Source: Deltaproteobacteria bacterium (GTDB lineage Bacteria > Desulfobacterota > Desulfomonilia > UBA1062). Taken from it: a stretch of 7,176 bases of DNA. Below the pieces are notes generated by a model. It had not been told where the DNA came from. It ran no database searches and saw nothing but the letters and a program-made list of their open reading frames with translations. A program made the translations under genes and the position numbers. Location: assembly GCA_003643935.1 (NCBI GenBank), contig QMLJ01000050.1, positions 1-7,176 of the forward strand. Direction: 5' to 3'. Below, in pieces: positions 1 through 7,176 of this stretch; the stretch's first letter is position 1; each line of letters opens with the position of its first letter.

Positions 1-654
1 GGCGCTGTATGAACGCCCCTTTGTTATTACGAGGTGCCGTCTCCCCACCTTGCTATCTGCCTCTGCATCAGGAAACTGGTTTAACAACAGAAGATCATTC
101 ACCAGGAAAAATGGTACAAGTGATACAAAAAAGCCTGTCCAGGAGTAATTGCCACTCAGGCAGAAATCCGTTCCCATAACCATTAGGGGCCCGAAACCAA
201 GCCCTGGCGCAACAAGGCATAGTAAAACATTTTTCGTGATCCACCCTGTGTAGGCAACCACTATTACAATACCTAGGAGACCAAGGGGCATCAGCCATAA
301 ACCCCTCTTGTGTACAAAGTAAAGGCCTATAAGGACGGCAACTACAAGGGATATGACACCGGTTGCCAACGCAACAGGCGCCTTGTCGGGATTCTCAGGC
401 AAGGTGCCACTGCCACCGCTGAAAGGCGTGCGCTCTGTATTAAAGTCAAGCCCACTTGTAAAATCATAATACTCGTTCAGGGCATTCACGCCTATGTGTA
501 GGCAGAGTGCTCCCAAAAGGACAAGCAGTGCATCCATCAAGTCGATATGAACTGACCTCCACACTGCTGCAGCGAGACCTAGAGACACGCATGCAGGCGT
601 CAAAACGAGGAAAGGCAACCTCATGGGACCAGCCAGATACCTTAAATTATCCAT
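1..654 (-). CDS. UbiA-family membrane prenyltransferase, MenA-like (C-terminus beyond window)
   Basis: This is the N-terminal 218 residues of an integral-membrane prenyltransferase; the frame is open to the window edge, so the C-terminus is missing. UbiA-family enzymes attach an isoprenoid chain to an aromatic or other acceptor, as in quinone biosynthesis. Two Asp-rich motifs that bind Mg-diphosphate are visible: NEYYDFTSGLD at residues 60-70 and NQFPDAEAD at 192-200, the latter followed by VGRRHLV. The stretch RTPFSGGSGTLP (75-86) is typical of the MenA-like branch. Hydrophobic segments lie near 13-33, 40-58, 93-113, 117-137, 142-160 and 174-192. The ATG is 15 bases after the ruvB stop, with an AGAGGG ribosome site about 8 bases upstream, so it is the last visible gene of the yebC-ruv operon. 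The acceptor cannot be told: no menaquinone or ubiquinone genes are in view. The family call is firm; the substrate is open. Confidence 0.88.
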   Translation of the reverse strand, partial: MDNLRYLAGPMRLPFLVLTPACVSLGLAAAVWRSVHIDLMDALLVLLGALCLHIGVNALNEYYDFTSGLDFNTERTPFSGGSGTLPENPDKAPVALATGVISLVVAVLIGLYFVHKRGLWLMPLGLLGIVIVVAYTGWITKNVLLCLVAPGLGFGPLMVMGTDFCLSGNYSWTGFFVSLVPFFLVNDLLLLNQFPDAEADSKVGRRHLVITKGRSYSA

Positions 655-669
655 GTTAAAACCCTCTAC

Positions 670-1701
670 CTACACGTCATCAAAGATCTTTTTCTGGCGA
701 GAAGGCCTTGATCTATCAATGCCAAGGTACTCGTAGGCCTTTGCCGTGAGTTCTCTTCCCCTTGGAGTCCTGTTTATATAGCCGTTCTGTATAAGGTATG
801 GTTCATACACGTCTTCTATGGTATCCTTTTCCTCACCCATGGATGCTGCAAGGGCATCTATACCTACAGGACCACCCTTGAAATTTCTCGCCATTGTTCT
901 AAGTATCCTCCTATCCATGGCATCAAGCCCAAGAGGATCTATATCAAGCCTATTGAGCGCGATGTCCGCTATATCTTTTACTATTATCCCTTCACCCATA
1001 ACCTGTGCGAAATCCCTTACACGCCTGAGCAGTCTGTTCGCCACCCTTGGCGTACCTCTTGAACGCCTTGATATCTCGTAAAGTCCCTCTTCATCTGCCT
1101 GTATCGAGAGTATCCTGGCTGAACGAGCAAGTATTTCCATCAGCTCTTCGGTAGTATAAAAACCAAGGTGACCAATTATACCAAATCGGTCCCTTAAGGG
1201 TGAGGTTATTAGACCTGCCCTGGTGGTAGCTGCAACAAGTGTGAAGGGATTGATATCTATTCGTATGGACCTTGCTGAAGGACCCTGGCCAATGATAATG
1301 TCAAGTTTAAATTCCTCCATTGCCGAGTAGAGTATCTCCTCCACTGCAGAGCCTAGCCTGTGCACCTCGTCAATGAAGAGCACATCATGTACATCCAGAT
1401 TTGTTAAGATGGCGGCAAGATCCCCTGACTTATCTATTGCAGGACCTGATGTTACCTTTATGCTAACCCCAAGCTCGTTTGCTATAATATAGGCAAGGGT
1501 AGTCTTACCAAGGCCTGGAGGACCATAGAAAAGGCAGTGGTCAAGTGCTTCTTTCCTTTCCTTGGCAGCCTTTATGAACACGTCAAGGTTTGCCTTCAAA
1601 GACTCCTGGCCTACGTATTCATCAAGGTTCCTTGGCCTTAGACTTGATTCCAGTATCTTTTCATCCGCACTTAAAACATGCCCGTCTAAATCTTCTCTCA
1701 T
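670..1701 (-). CDS. ruvB: Holliday junction branch migration ATPase RuvB
   Basis: RuvB is the AAA+ motor that, loaded by RuvA, pulls DNA through the Holliday junction during recombination and fork repair in the cytoplasm. The protein has 343 residues, close to the usual 335-345. Visible motifs in order are the N-terminal [12 protein letters not shown] (21-32), Walker A GPPGLGKT (60-67), Walker B LFIDEVH (108-114), sensor 1 ATTR (158-161), SPLRDRFG with the arginine finger near R170, the sensor 2 region [12 protein letters not shown] (216-227), and a C-terminal winged helix ending in RTPRGR (311-316). All key residues are present, so the enzyme looks functional. The ATG overlaps the ruvA stop by four bases (ATGA), which indicates translational coupling. 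A weak AAGG lies about 10 bases upstream inside ruvA. The stop is TAG. Confidence 0.98.
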   Translation of the reverse strand: MREDLDGHVLSADEKILESSLRPRNLDEYVGQESLKANLDVFIKAAKERKEALDHCLFYGPPGLGKTTLAYIIANELGVSIKVTSGPAIDKSGDLAAILTNLDVHDVLFIDEVHRLGSAVEEILYSAMEEFKLDIIIGQGPSARSIRIDINPFTLVAATTRAGLITSPLRDRFGIIGHLGFYTTEELMEILARSARILSIQADEEGLYEISRRSRGTPRVANRLLRRVRDFAQVMGEGIIVKDIADIALNRLDIDPLGLDAMDRRILRTMARNFKGGPVGIDALAASMGEEKDTIEDVYEPYLIQNGYINRTPRGRELTAKAYEYLGIDRSRPSRQKKIFDDV

Positions 1702-2261
1702 CTCATCAATGCCTTCAACGCAAGCCTTACCTTCTCTTCTACAGTATCCGCATCTATACCTTCTATTGCCCTAAGCGCCTGGGATTCAGAATAACCAAGG
1801 GCAATTAAAGCCGCCAGGGCATCGTCCTCGACACCTCCTCCACCTGTCACCTTTCCACCGAATTCCCTTGACACCCTTTCCTTTAATTCAAACACTATCC
1901 TCTGCGCACTTTTCCTTCCTATACCAGGCAAGCTACAGAGATAGGGTATATTTTCTGTTATCACCGCGTCCAGGAACCTGTTGGTCTCCATCCTAGATAT
2001 TATATTCATGGCTATCTTAGGACCTACACCAGTTACGTTAAGGAGTAGCGTGAATATCTCCCTCTGCCCAGGGTCAAAGAAACCGTAAAGGCTAATTGCA
2101 TCATCACGCACCACCATGGTTGTATAAAGGCGTACATCCTGGCCACACTTTACTTCATGGCTTCCAGGAGGTACATGAACCAAGTAGCCCACGCCTCCCA
2201 CCATAACGGTAAGTTCAGAACCTTTAACGTGCACAACCTCACCCGCAATCATGGATATCAT
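1698..2261 (-). CDS. ruvA: Holliday junction DNA-binding protein RuvA
   Basis: RuvA binds four-way junctions as a tetramer, holds them in a square-planar form and recruits RuvB. With the chosen start it has 187 residues, slightly short of the usual 190-205. An N-terminal OB fold (about 1-62) contains the acidic pin as D53-D54 before the conserved SLYGF. Two helix-hairpin-helix motifs follow, [10 protein letters not shown] (75-84) and [12 protein letters not shown] (111-122). A Gly-rich flexible linker (about 135-144) leads to the C-terminal domain III that contacts RuvB (147-187). A 13-residue longer start at 2300 is possible by frame, but I chose 2261. That ATG overlaps the ruvC stop as ATGA, has GAAAGGTC about 8 bases upstream, and gives the family-like opening MI. 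The gene also overlaps ruvB by four bases. Confidence 0.97.
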   Translation of the reverse strand: MISMIAGEVVHVKGSELTVMVGGVGYLVHVPPGSHEVKCGQDVRLYTTMVVRDDAISLYGFFDPGQREIFTLLLNVTGVGPKIAMNIISRMETNRFLDAVITENIPYLCSLPGIGRKSAQRIVFELKERVSREFGGKVTGGGGVEDDALAALIALGYSESQALRAIEGIDADTVEEKVRLALKALMR

Positions 2262-2746
2262 ATGGCAAGACCTTTCATGAGCCTCGAGGATGAGTGGCAC
2301 ACGCCAACCGCCAGTGCATCGGATGCATCTTCCGGCATGAGTGAATCTTTGGGAAGGCCAAGGAGTATCCTTACCATGGTAGCAACCTGGGCCTTACCAG
2401 CACGTCCGTAACCGCAGGTGGCTTTCTTAACCTCGGTCGGAGTATACTCAAATACGGGTATATGCATCAAAGTAGCAGCAAGTATTACGACCCCTCTTAC
2501 TTGTCCCAATCTTAATGCGCTCTGTGCATTAACTGCATAAAAGGATGTCTCAACCGCTATCTCGGCAGGGCTGTATTTATCCAAGACCTTGCTGAGTTCT
2601 TTAAATATCGCTTCCAATCTCTTACCAAGATCCTTGTCCGTGGGTGATATTATACCGTGAGCAATGTAGCGACTATTGGAAGCACTTATATCCAATATCC
2701 CGTATCCAGTTGTCCTAGTCCCGGGGTCAATGCCACAGATAATCAT
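2258..2746 (-). CDS. ruvC: Crossover junction endodeoxyribonuclease RuvC
   Basis: RuvC is the Holliday junction resolvase: a dimeric, Mg-dependent nuclease of the RNase H fold that nicks two opposing strands so that ligase can finish recombination. The 162-residue length is within the family norm. The four acidic catalytic residues can be placed: D7 in GIDPGT, E66 in AVETSFYAVNAQSALRLGQ, and D140 and D143 in PEDASDALAVGVCH. The conserved stretch FEYTPTEVKKA and the following GRAGKAQV (about 99-121) are also intact. The start codon shares one base with the yebC stop (TGATG) and the stop overlaps the ruvA start by four bases, so translation is probably coupled on both sides. An AGGG lies too close to the ATG to be a standard ribosome site, which also fits re-initiation after yebC. 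Confidence 0.98.
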   Translation of the reverse strand: MIICGIDPGTRTTGYGILDISASNSRYIAHGIISPTDKDLGKRLEAIFKELSKVLDKYSPAEIAVETSFYAVNAQSALRLGQVRGVVILAATLMHIPVFEYTPTEVKKATCGYGRAGKAQVATMVRILLGLPKDSLMPEDASDALAVGVCHSSSRLMKGLAI

Positions 2747-3495
2747 CAGCCCTGCATCTGTGCAATCTCTTCATCATCTATATCAAAATTGGAATAGACT
2801 GCCTGGACGTCCTCTAGGTCTTCAAGGGCTTCAAGTAATTTCAATGTCTGCTCGGCTGTCTTGCCCGAGATCTTTACAGTGTTCTTTGGTATCATGGAGA
2901 CCTCAAGTATGTTATACTTTATGCCCTTTTCCTCCAGCGCAAGCCTAAGTTTCTCCAGGTCATCCGGGTCAGTTAGAATCTCGAACGTGTCGTCCTGGTC
3001 AGTAATATCCTGGGCACCCGCATTCAACGCAACTTCGTACAGGTCATCTTCATCCACCACTCCCTTGTCAATCTCCGCGTATCCTTTCTTTTCAAACATC
3101 CACATCACGCAACCGGTCTCGCCAAGATTACCGTTATACCTGGAGAATACGTGCCTGATGTCAGCAACCGCTCTGTTCTTGTTATCTGTCAGCACATTTA
3201 CAAGAACTGCAACGCCCCCTGGACCATACCCCTCATAGGTAGATTCTTCGTAGCTGGTCCCAGAAAGTTCACCCGTGCCTTTCTTGATAGCCCTTTCTAT
3301 GTTATCCTTGGGCATATTTTGGGCCTTGGCCGCTGCTATAGCATTCCTTAGCCTTGCATTTGCCTCTGGATCGCCACCTCCGAGCCTTGCAGCCACGGTA
3401 ATTTCCTTTATAAGCTTGCTGAAGATCTTGCCTCTCTTGGCATCCAGTGCACCTTTTTTGTGCTTTATACTACTCCACTTGTTGTGGCCTGACAT
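2746..3495 (-). CDS. yebC: YebC/TACO1/PmpR family protein
   Basis: This is a full-length (249 residues) member of the YebC family, cytoplasmic and near-universal in bacteria. Members have been described both as DNA-binding transcription regulators (PmpR) and, like mitochondrial TACO1, as translation factors that help ribosomes through difficult proline-rich stretches. Which role applies here cannot be read from the sequence. The hallmark N-terminus [20 protein letters not shown] (2-21) is perfect. It is followed by the basic helical region ending in [17 protein letters not shown] (about 60-76) and by [13 protein letters not shown], all typical. The ATG has AGGGGG about 8 bases upstream. It is the first gene of the yebC-ruvC-ruvA-ruvB cluster, an arrangement common in several bacterial phyla, and its stop overlaps the ruvC start by one base. 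Confidence 0.97.
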   Translation of the reverse strand: MSGHNKWSSIKHKKGALDAKRGKIFSKLIKEITVAARLGGGDPEANARLRNAIAAAKAQNMPKDNIERAIKKGTGELSGTSYEESTYEGYGPGGVAVLVNVLTDNKNRAVADIRHVFSRYNGNLGETGCVMWMFEKKGYAEIDKGVVDEDDLYEVALNAGAQDITDQDDTFEILTDPDDLEKLRLALEEKGIKYNILEVSMIPKNTVKISGKTAEQTLKLLEALEDLEDVQAVYSNFDIDDEEIAQMQG

Positions 3496-3538
3496 AAATT
3501 TAACCCCCTAGCCCTTTTGTTAGAGATACTTATCATAT

Positions 3539-3558
3539 GCTCGCCACCTATGGCAAGC
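3539..3558 (-). promoter_or_regulatory. Small hairpin in the leader upstream of yebC
   Basis: In the 145-base gap between the dehydratase stop and the yebC start, the minus strand reads GCTTGCCA, a TAGG loop, then TGGCGAGC. This makes an 8-bp stem with one G-U pair. No T-run follows on either strand, so it is not a standard intrinsic terminator, and the dehydratase transcript could continue into yebC. A TATGAT hexamer (3532-3537) just downstream resembles a -10 element but lacks a good -35 at normal spacing. The hairpin could be a leader structure or chance; no function is assigned. Confidence 0.35.
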
Positions 3559-3640
3559 AGCGGTTAGGCCTACCTGTTACTTCATTCACTACATATACCA
3601 TCCCAACAAAGGATATCCTCCCATGTGTAAACGATCCATT

Positions 3641-5320
3641 CTAGTCTACCACAATAACCCCTCCCTTATCTGCTGAAGATACAAGCCTTGCATAGGTATC
3701 CAAGTATCCCCTGGGATATTTTCTCCTCGTTACAACGAGCTCTTTTCTCCTTTTCTCAAGTTCTTCTTCTGAAACCTTGAGTTCAAGAAGACGCCTATCT
3801 ATGTCTATTTCAATCATGTCACCATCTAAGACAAGCGCTATATTACCACCCTCTGCAGCTTCAGGAGAAAGGTAACCTATGGAAGGACCACTACTGTATC
3901 CCGAGAACCTGCCGTCCGTGACTATGTAGTTCGTATCTCCCATGCCGAAAAATTCAAGGCCCACCCTGAAGAGCGCCATCTCCCTCATGCCTGGCCCCCC
4001 CTTCGGGCCTTCATATCTTATCACAACAACATGGCCTTTTTTGATCTTTCCAGACATGAGGCCCTCTACTGCATCTTCCTCTGAATCAAACACCCTTGCC
4101 TCGCCTGTAAAGTGCCACATGTCTTCCTTTACAGCCACCTGCTTCACCACCGCCCCCTTCTCAGCCAGATTACCCTTTAACACGGCTATACCACCATAGG
4201 CATGTACCGGGCTATCAACAGGTCTTATAACCTCGCTGGAAAATACTGCCGCCTTTTCCAGGTTCTTCTCAAGGGTATCACCTGTAACCGTCAGCACGTC
4301 TTTGTGTAGGAAGCTCTCCATGGTCTTCATCACCCCGGGAATACCTCCTGCATCATCCAGGTCCACCACTGAGTAAGGACCGGCCGGCTCTATATTGGTT
4401 ATATATGGTATCTCCCTTGAAAACCTGTCAAAATCCGAATAGTCAAGTCTCATGCCAAGTTCATGGGCAAGGGCAGGCAAATGTAATACTGTATTAAGGG
4501 ATCCGCCTATTGCAAGGTTTACCTTCAAAGCATTTTCAAGGGCATCTCGTGTCATGATCATTGAAGGGGTGATCCCCTTTTCCAGCAGTTCCATTATCTT
4601 CTCCCCTGCCTCCTCTGCCAGGCGTTGTTTCTTGGCCATAACCGCTGGTGTCGTGCTGTCACCTGGAAGGCTCATACCTATTGCCTCGCTTAGGCATGCC
4701 ATTGTATTTGCCGTGCCCATACCCCAGCATGCGCCTGCACAGGGATAAAACGACGCCAGTGCCTCTTCTCTTATCTCCTCTGTTATGTCCTTTGAGAACA
4801 CCTTCTTGAAGACATCACCTATGTTGGATACAGAGACCTTTACTCCTTCTCGCGCCCAGTAACCAGGTGGCATTGGCCCGCCTGTTACGATAATGGTTGG
4901 TATGTTAACCCTGGCAGCTGCCATGAGAAATGCAGGTAGAATCTTGTCACACGAGCCCACAAAAACAGCTGCATCATAGCAGTGTGCGCGCAGTCCCAGT
5001 TCTATTGAATCCGCTATGATCTGGCGACTTGGTAAAATGAACTTCATTCCCTCATGCCCGTTGGCAAGCCCATCACACAGGGCTAGTGTATAAAACTCGG
5101 TTGCCACTCCTCCCGCATTCCTGACACCTGCCTTTACTCTCTCTGCGAGAGTCCTAAGGTGCATATGGCCTGGGTGCATTTCATTATAGGTGTTTACAAT
5201 TGCCACCAGTGGCCTCTTTATCTCCCTGTACGTGAGACCCGTTGCATAAAGCATGGATCTCCTTACCATGGACAAGGGATCATCTTCCGAGAACACATTG
5301 CTCTTGTGTTTTAGATACAT
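3641..5320 (-). CDS. ilvD: IlvD/Edd-family dehydratase (dihydroxy-acid dehydratase-like)
   Basis: Dihydroxy-acid dehydratase removes water from 2,3-dihydroxy-acids in valine, leucine and isoleucine synthesis using an Fe-S cluster and Mg. This protein has 559 residues, the usual size. Core motifs are present: NEMHPGHMHLR (46-56), LCDG (81-84), GSCDK (122-126), MAAARVNIP (133-141), GACWGMGTANTM (196-207), AGGIP (324-328), YEGPKGGPGM (436-445), TDGRFSG (468-474) and SPEAAEGG (485-492). Candidate cluster or metal ligands include C82, C124, C198, D83, D125 and K126, and S473 is the likely catalytic base. Several near-constant positions differ: GLANGH for GIAMGH, ILPAF for a PGM-type stretch, GYSSG for GGTRG, GYLSPE for a GH-SPE form, and MALFRVG where MLxPTS is usual. 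The true substrate may therefore differ; no other branched-chain gene is in view. The start at 5320 has AGGAGGTG 5 bases upstream. An ATG at 5401 would lie inside the likely promoter. The stop is TAG. Confidence 0.88.
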   Translation of the reverse strand: MYLKHKSNVFSEDDPLSMVRRSMLYATGLTYREIKRPLVAIVNTYNEMHPGHMHLRTLAERVKAGVRNAGGVATEFYTLALCDGLANGHEGMKFILPSRQIIADSIELGLRAHCYDAAVFVGSCDKILPAFLMAAARVNIPTIIVTGGPMPPGYWAREGVKVSVSNIGDVFKKVFSKDITEEIREEALASFYPCAGACWGMGTANTMACLSEAIGMSLPGDSTTPAVMAKKQRLAEEAGEKIMELLEKGITPSMIMTRDALENALKVNLAIGGSLNTVLHLPALAHELGMRLDYSDFDRFSREIPYITNIEPAGPYSVVDLDDAGGIPGVMKTMESFLHKDVLTVTGDTLEKNLEKAAVFSSEVIRPVDSPVHAYGGIAVLKGNLAEKGAVVKQVAVKEDMWHFTGEARVFDSEEDAVEGLMSGKIKKGHVVVIRYEGPKGGPGMREMALFRVGLEFFGMGDTNYIVTDGRFSGYSSGPSIGYLSPEAAEGGNIALVLDGDMIEIDIDRRLLELKVSEEELEKRRKELVVTRRKYPRGYLDTYARLVSSADKGGVIVVD

Positions 5321-5325
5321 AACAG

Positions 5326-5333
5326 CACCTCCT
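5326..5333 (-). promoter_or_regulatory. Strong ribosome binding site fixing the dehydratase start
   Basis: The minus strand reads AGGAGGTG, an almost complete anti-16S match, 5 bases before the ATG at 5320. The alternative in-frame ATG at 5401 has no comparable site and would add 27 residues that do not resemble the family N-terminus. This decides the start. Confidence 0.85.
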
Positions 5334-5391
5334 GGGTATTCAGAATTAATATGAGAAATAATCTGATCAAATGCCTTTCGGCCAATGCATA

Positions 5392-5419
5392 AACATATCA
5401 TTTGCCTTTATCTTCTCAA
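5392..5419 (-). promoter_or_regulatory. Putative sigma70-type promoter for the dehydratase gene
   Basis: The minus strand reads TTGAGA (5414-5419), a 16-base spacer, then TATGTT (5392-5397). The -10 is preceded by TGA, so it also fits the extended TGn form. Transcription would begin near 5385 and leave a leader of about 65 bases before the ATG at 5320. The match is imperfect and was judged by eye. Confidence 0.4.
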
Positions 5420-5450
5420 TGCGCTTTAATGCTAGTACTTTTTCAGTATA

Positions 5451-5456
5451 TATAAT
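5451..5456 (+). promoter_or_regulatory. Possible -10 element for the DUF169 gene
   Basis: A perfect TATAAT lies about 40 bases before the ATG of the plus-strand gene and would place the transcript start near 5463. No convincing -35 is present; the nearest, TTTAAT at 5425-5430, is 20 bases away. The surroundings are AT-rich, so chance is possible. Confidence 0.3.
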
Positions 5457-5483
5457 TACGGTCATCTTTTATCAAGTACAATA

Positions 5484-5492
5484 AAAGGAGGT
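5484..5492 (+). promoter_or_regulatory. Strong ribosome binding site of the DUF169 gene
   Basis: AAAGGAGGT lies 4 bases before the ATG at 5497. It is a near-perfect Shine-Dalgarno sequence and supports both the start and efficient translation of this otherwise uncharacterised gene. Confidence 0.85.
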
Positions 5493-5496
5493 CACA

Positions 5497-6312
5497 ATGA
5501 AGGATCTTGAAGAGTTCAGGAAGGCAGGAGAGGATATCTATCACAGGCTTCATCTCTCAACATACCCTGTTGCCATAAAGTACATACAGGGTATTGATGA
5601 AATACCCGATGGTTTTACAAGGCCTTCTATGTTTGGCAAAAAACTCTCTTTGTGCCAGGCATTCACACAGGCCAGGCGCTGGGGGGCAAAAGTTGCAATG
5701 ATGTCAGAAGACAACCTTTGCACTCCGTCTACTGCTGCACACAGGTGGTCGAAAGTATCTTTCGATGATCTAGTTGAGAGTCAGGTAATACAGGGATGGC
5801 ACAAGGACAGCGACGCAGAAAAGAAAAGACTAACTGCTGGGATAAATATTTTAGGAGAAGAAGGCCTAAGACAAATAGATGGATATCATGGATTCATCTG
5901 TTCTCCACTCATAGGTACTGTTTTTGTACCAGATACAGTACTCGTATACTGTGATGGATTGCAATTAACGCATATCATACATGCGCTCTGTTACGAGTAC
6001 AAGTATGTGCCTACCTCTTCATTTGACGGGTTTGCAGAATCCTGCATTAAAGGTGGCCTTATACCCTTCGCGACCAAGATGCCACAGGTGGTCATCCCCG
6101 GTTCCGGCGACAGGGCACTTGCAGGTACAGGAGAAAGTGAACTAGCCATAGGCATGCCAGGGTTCCTAGTTTTCTACGTCCTTGATAACCTATTCAGAAC
6201 CGGTGGTAACATGAATATAGGTTATCCCATGCGGTACTTAGTGCCCACGGACTTGGATGAAAACATTACTCCAGGTTTCAAGTTCCTGCGCGAGAGGATG
6301 GACAAGAAATAA
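5497..6312 (+). CDS. DUF169 family protein (COG2043-like), function unknown
   Basis: This is a 271-residue protein that I recognise as DUF169, a family with no established function found mostly in anaerobic bacteria and archaea. Features fitting the family are YPVAIKYI (23-30), a Cys-led stretch CQAFTQARRWG (53-63), NLCTPSTAA (73-81) and the C-terminal PGSGDRALAGTGESELAIGM (201-220). Six cysteines (C53, C75, C135, C152, C165, C183) are spread through the chain; whether they bind metal or a cluster is unknown. No signal peptide or convincing membrane span is seen, so it is probably cytoplasmic. It is a single-gene unit with its own strong ribosome site, divergent from the IlvD-like gene and closed by a strong terminator. 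The shared 176-base upstream region could allow joint control with the dehydratase, but that is only a possibility. The family call is good; no reaction should be inferred. Confidence 0.85.
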   Translation: MKDLEEFRKAGEDIYHRLHLSTYPVAIKYIQGIDEIPDGFTRPSMFGKKLSLCQAFTQARRWGAKVAMMSEDNLCTPSTAAHRWSKVSFDDLVESQVIQGWHKDSDAEKKRLTAGINILGEEGLRQIDGYHGFICSPLIGTVFVPDTVLVYCDGLQLTHIIHALCYEYKYVPTSSFDGFAESCIKGGLIPFATKMPQVVIPGSGDRALAGTGESELAIGMPGFLVFYVLDNLFRTGGNMNIGYPMRYLVPTDLDENITPGFKFLRERMDKK

Positions 6313-6333
6313 TTTATGCAACTTATACAAAAG

Positions 6334-6368
6334 AAAAGGGCCCTTGGCATAAAACCAAGGGCCCTTTT
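6334..6368. terminator. Bidirectional intrinsic terminator between DUF169 and the rRNA operon
   Basis: A perfect 14-bp inverted repeat (arms 6334-6347 and 6355-6368) flanks a 7-base CATAAAA loop. The stem is GC-rich at its centre. The plus strand ends in TTTTAATAT and the minus strand in TTTTCTTTTG, so both readings have a U-rich tail. It lies 22 bases after the DUF169 stop and about 10 bases after the 3' end of 5S, and should stop both converging transcripts. Each arm also contains the self-complementary AAGGGCCCTT. Confidence 0.93.
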
Positions 6369-6378
6369 AATATAAGCT

Positions 6379-6495
6379 CCCCGGCGATGACCTAGTCTCC
6401 CACGCGGTCGCCCACGCAGTACCTTCGGCGCTAAAGGGCTTAACTGCCGAGTTCGGAATGGGATCGGGTGTTTCCCCTTTGCTATGATCACCGGA
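6379..6495 (-). rRNA. rrf: 5S ribosomal RNA
   Basis: The minus strand carries a complete 5S rRNA of about 117 bases. Conserved parts visible are CACCCGATCCCATTCCGAAC followed by TCGGCAGTTAAG, the central GCGCCGAAGGTACTGC, and TGGGAGACTAGGTC near the 3' end. The two ends pair (CCGGTGAT with ATCGCCGG), which sets the boundaries to within a base or two. It lies about 69 bases downstream of 23S in the usual 23S-5S order, with no tRNA between them. A short open frame that runs across it on the same strand is not a gene. Confidence 0.96.
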
Positions 6496-6563
6496 GATCT
6501 TTTCTATGATAAGTTAACGGATGATACCTGATATATAGTGTCGGAAGAGAGCACTTTGTAGTT

Positions 6564-7176
<613 letters not shown>

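Noticed and set aside
95..501. Open frames of 63-67 codons at 95-298 (minus) and 310-501 (plus)
   Set aside because: Both overlap the longer UbiA-family reading frame, which has clear family motifs. They are out-of-frame shadows.
2262..2300. 13-residue N-terminal extension of RuvA from an ATG at 2300
   Set aside because: The 2261 start forms an ATGA overlap with the ruvC stop, has GAAAGGTC at good spacing, and matches the usual RuvA N-terminus.
3539..3558. Intrinsic terminator between the dehydratase gene and yebC
   Set aside because: The hairpin is short and has no following T-run on either strand, so it is listed only as a possible leader structure.
5321..5401. 27-residue N-terminal extension of the IlvD-like protein from an ATG at 5401
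   Set aside because: The extension has no family resemblance, its ATG falls within the likely promoter spacer, and a strong AGGAGGTG site sits just before the ATG at 5320.
6222..6491. Minus-strand open frame of 89 codons over the DUF169 end, terminator and 5S gene
   Set aside because: It crosses a terminator hairpin and most of the 5S rRNA, and is antisense to the DUF169 C-terminus. It has no plausible coding signal.
6496..6563. A tRNA in the 23S-5S spacer
   Set aside because: The spacer is only about 69 bases and shows neither the T-loop signature nor a cloverleaf; it appears to be plain spacer.

Overview
The window is bacterial chromosomal DNA. It holds six protein genes, a 5S rRNA gene and the 3' part of a 23S rRNA gene. 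Dense gene packing, Shine-Dalgarno sites, a classic Holliday-junction gene cluster and bacterial-type rRNAs all support this. Frequent AGG and ATA codons, the yebC-ruvC-ruvA-ruvB order, a DUF169 gene and the general look of the 5S sequence would fit an anaerobic lineage such as Thermodesulfobacteriota (the old Deltaproteobacteria) or Nitrospirota. That placement is a weak inference; a 23S search would settle it.

Left part (1-3495, minus strand): a tight operon reads right to left as yebC, ruvC, ruvA, ruvB, then a UbiA-family membrane prenyltransferase that runs off the left edge. The first four genes overlap by 1, 4 and 4 bases, and the fifth starts 15 bases after ruvB. RuvA and RuvB form the branch-migration motor at Holliday junctions, and RuvC is the resolvase that cuts them. 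YebC is a TACO1/PmpR-family protein that travels with ruvC in many genomes. The prenyltransferase has no obvious link to recombination and is probably just co-transcribed.

Middle (3496-5496): a 145-base gap with a small hairpin separates yebC from an IlvD/Edd-family dehydratase, also on the minus strand. The catalytic core of this dehydratase is intact, but several positions that are normally constant are changed. A 176-base divergent intergenic region follows, with a plausible promoter for the dehydratase and a weaker one for the next gene.

Right part (5497-7176): a plus-strand DUF169 gene of unknown function ends at a strong, perfectly paired terminator that should work in both directions. 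On the other side, an rRNA operon is transcribed towards it: the 3' roughly 610 bases of 23S, a spacer of about 69 bases, then 5S. No tRNA lies in the 23S-5S spacer.

I found no CRISPR array, insertion sequence, phage gene or clear new system. The least explained items are the unusual IlvD-family enzyme and the divergently transcribed DUF169 gene.
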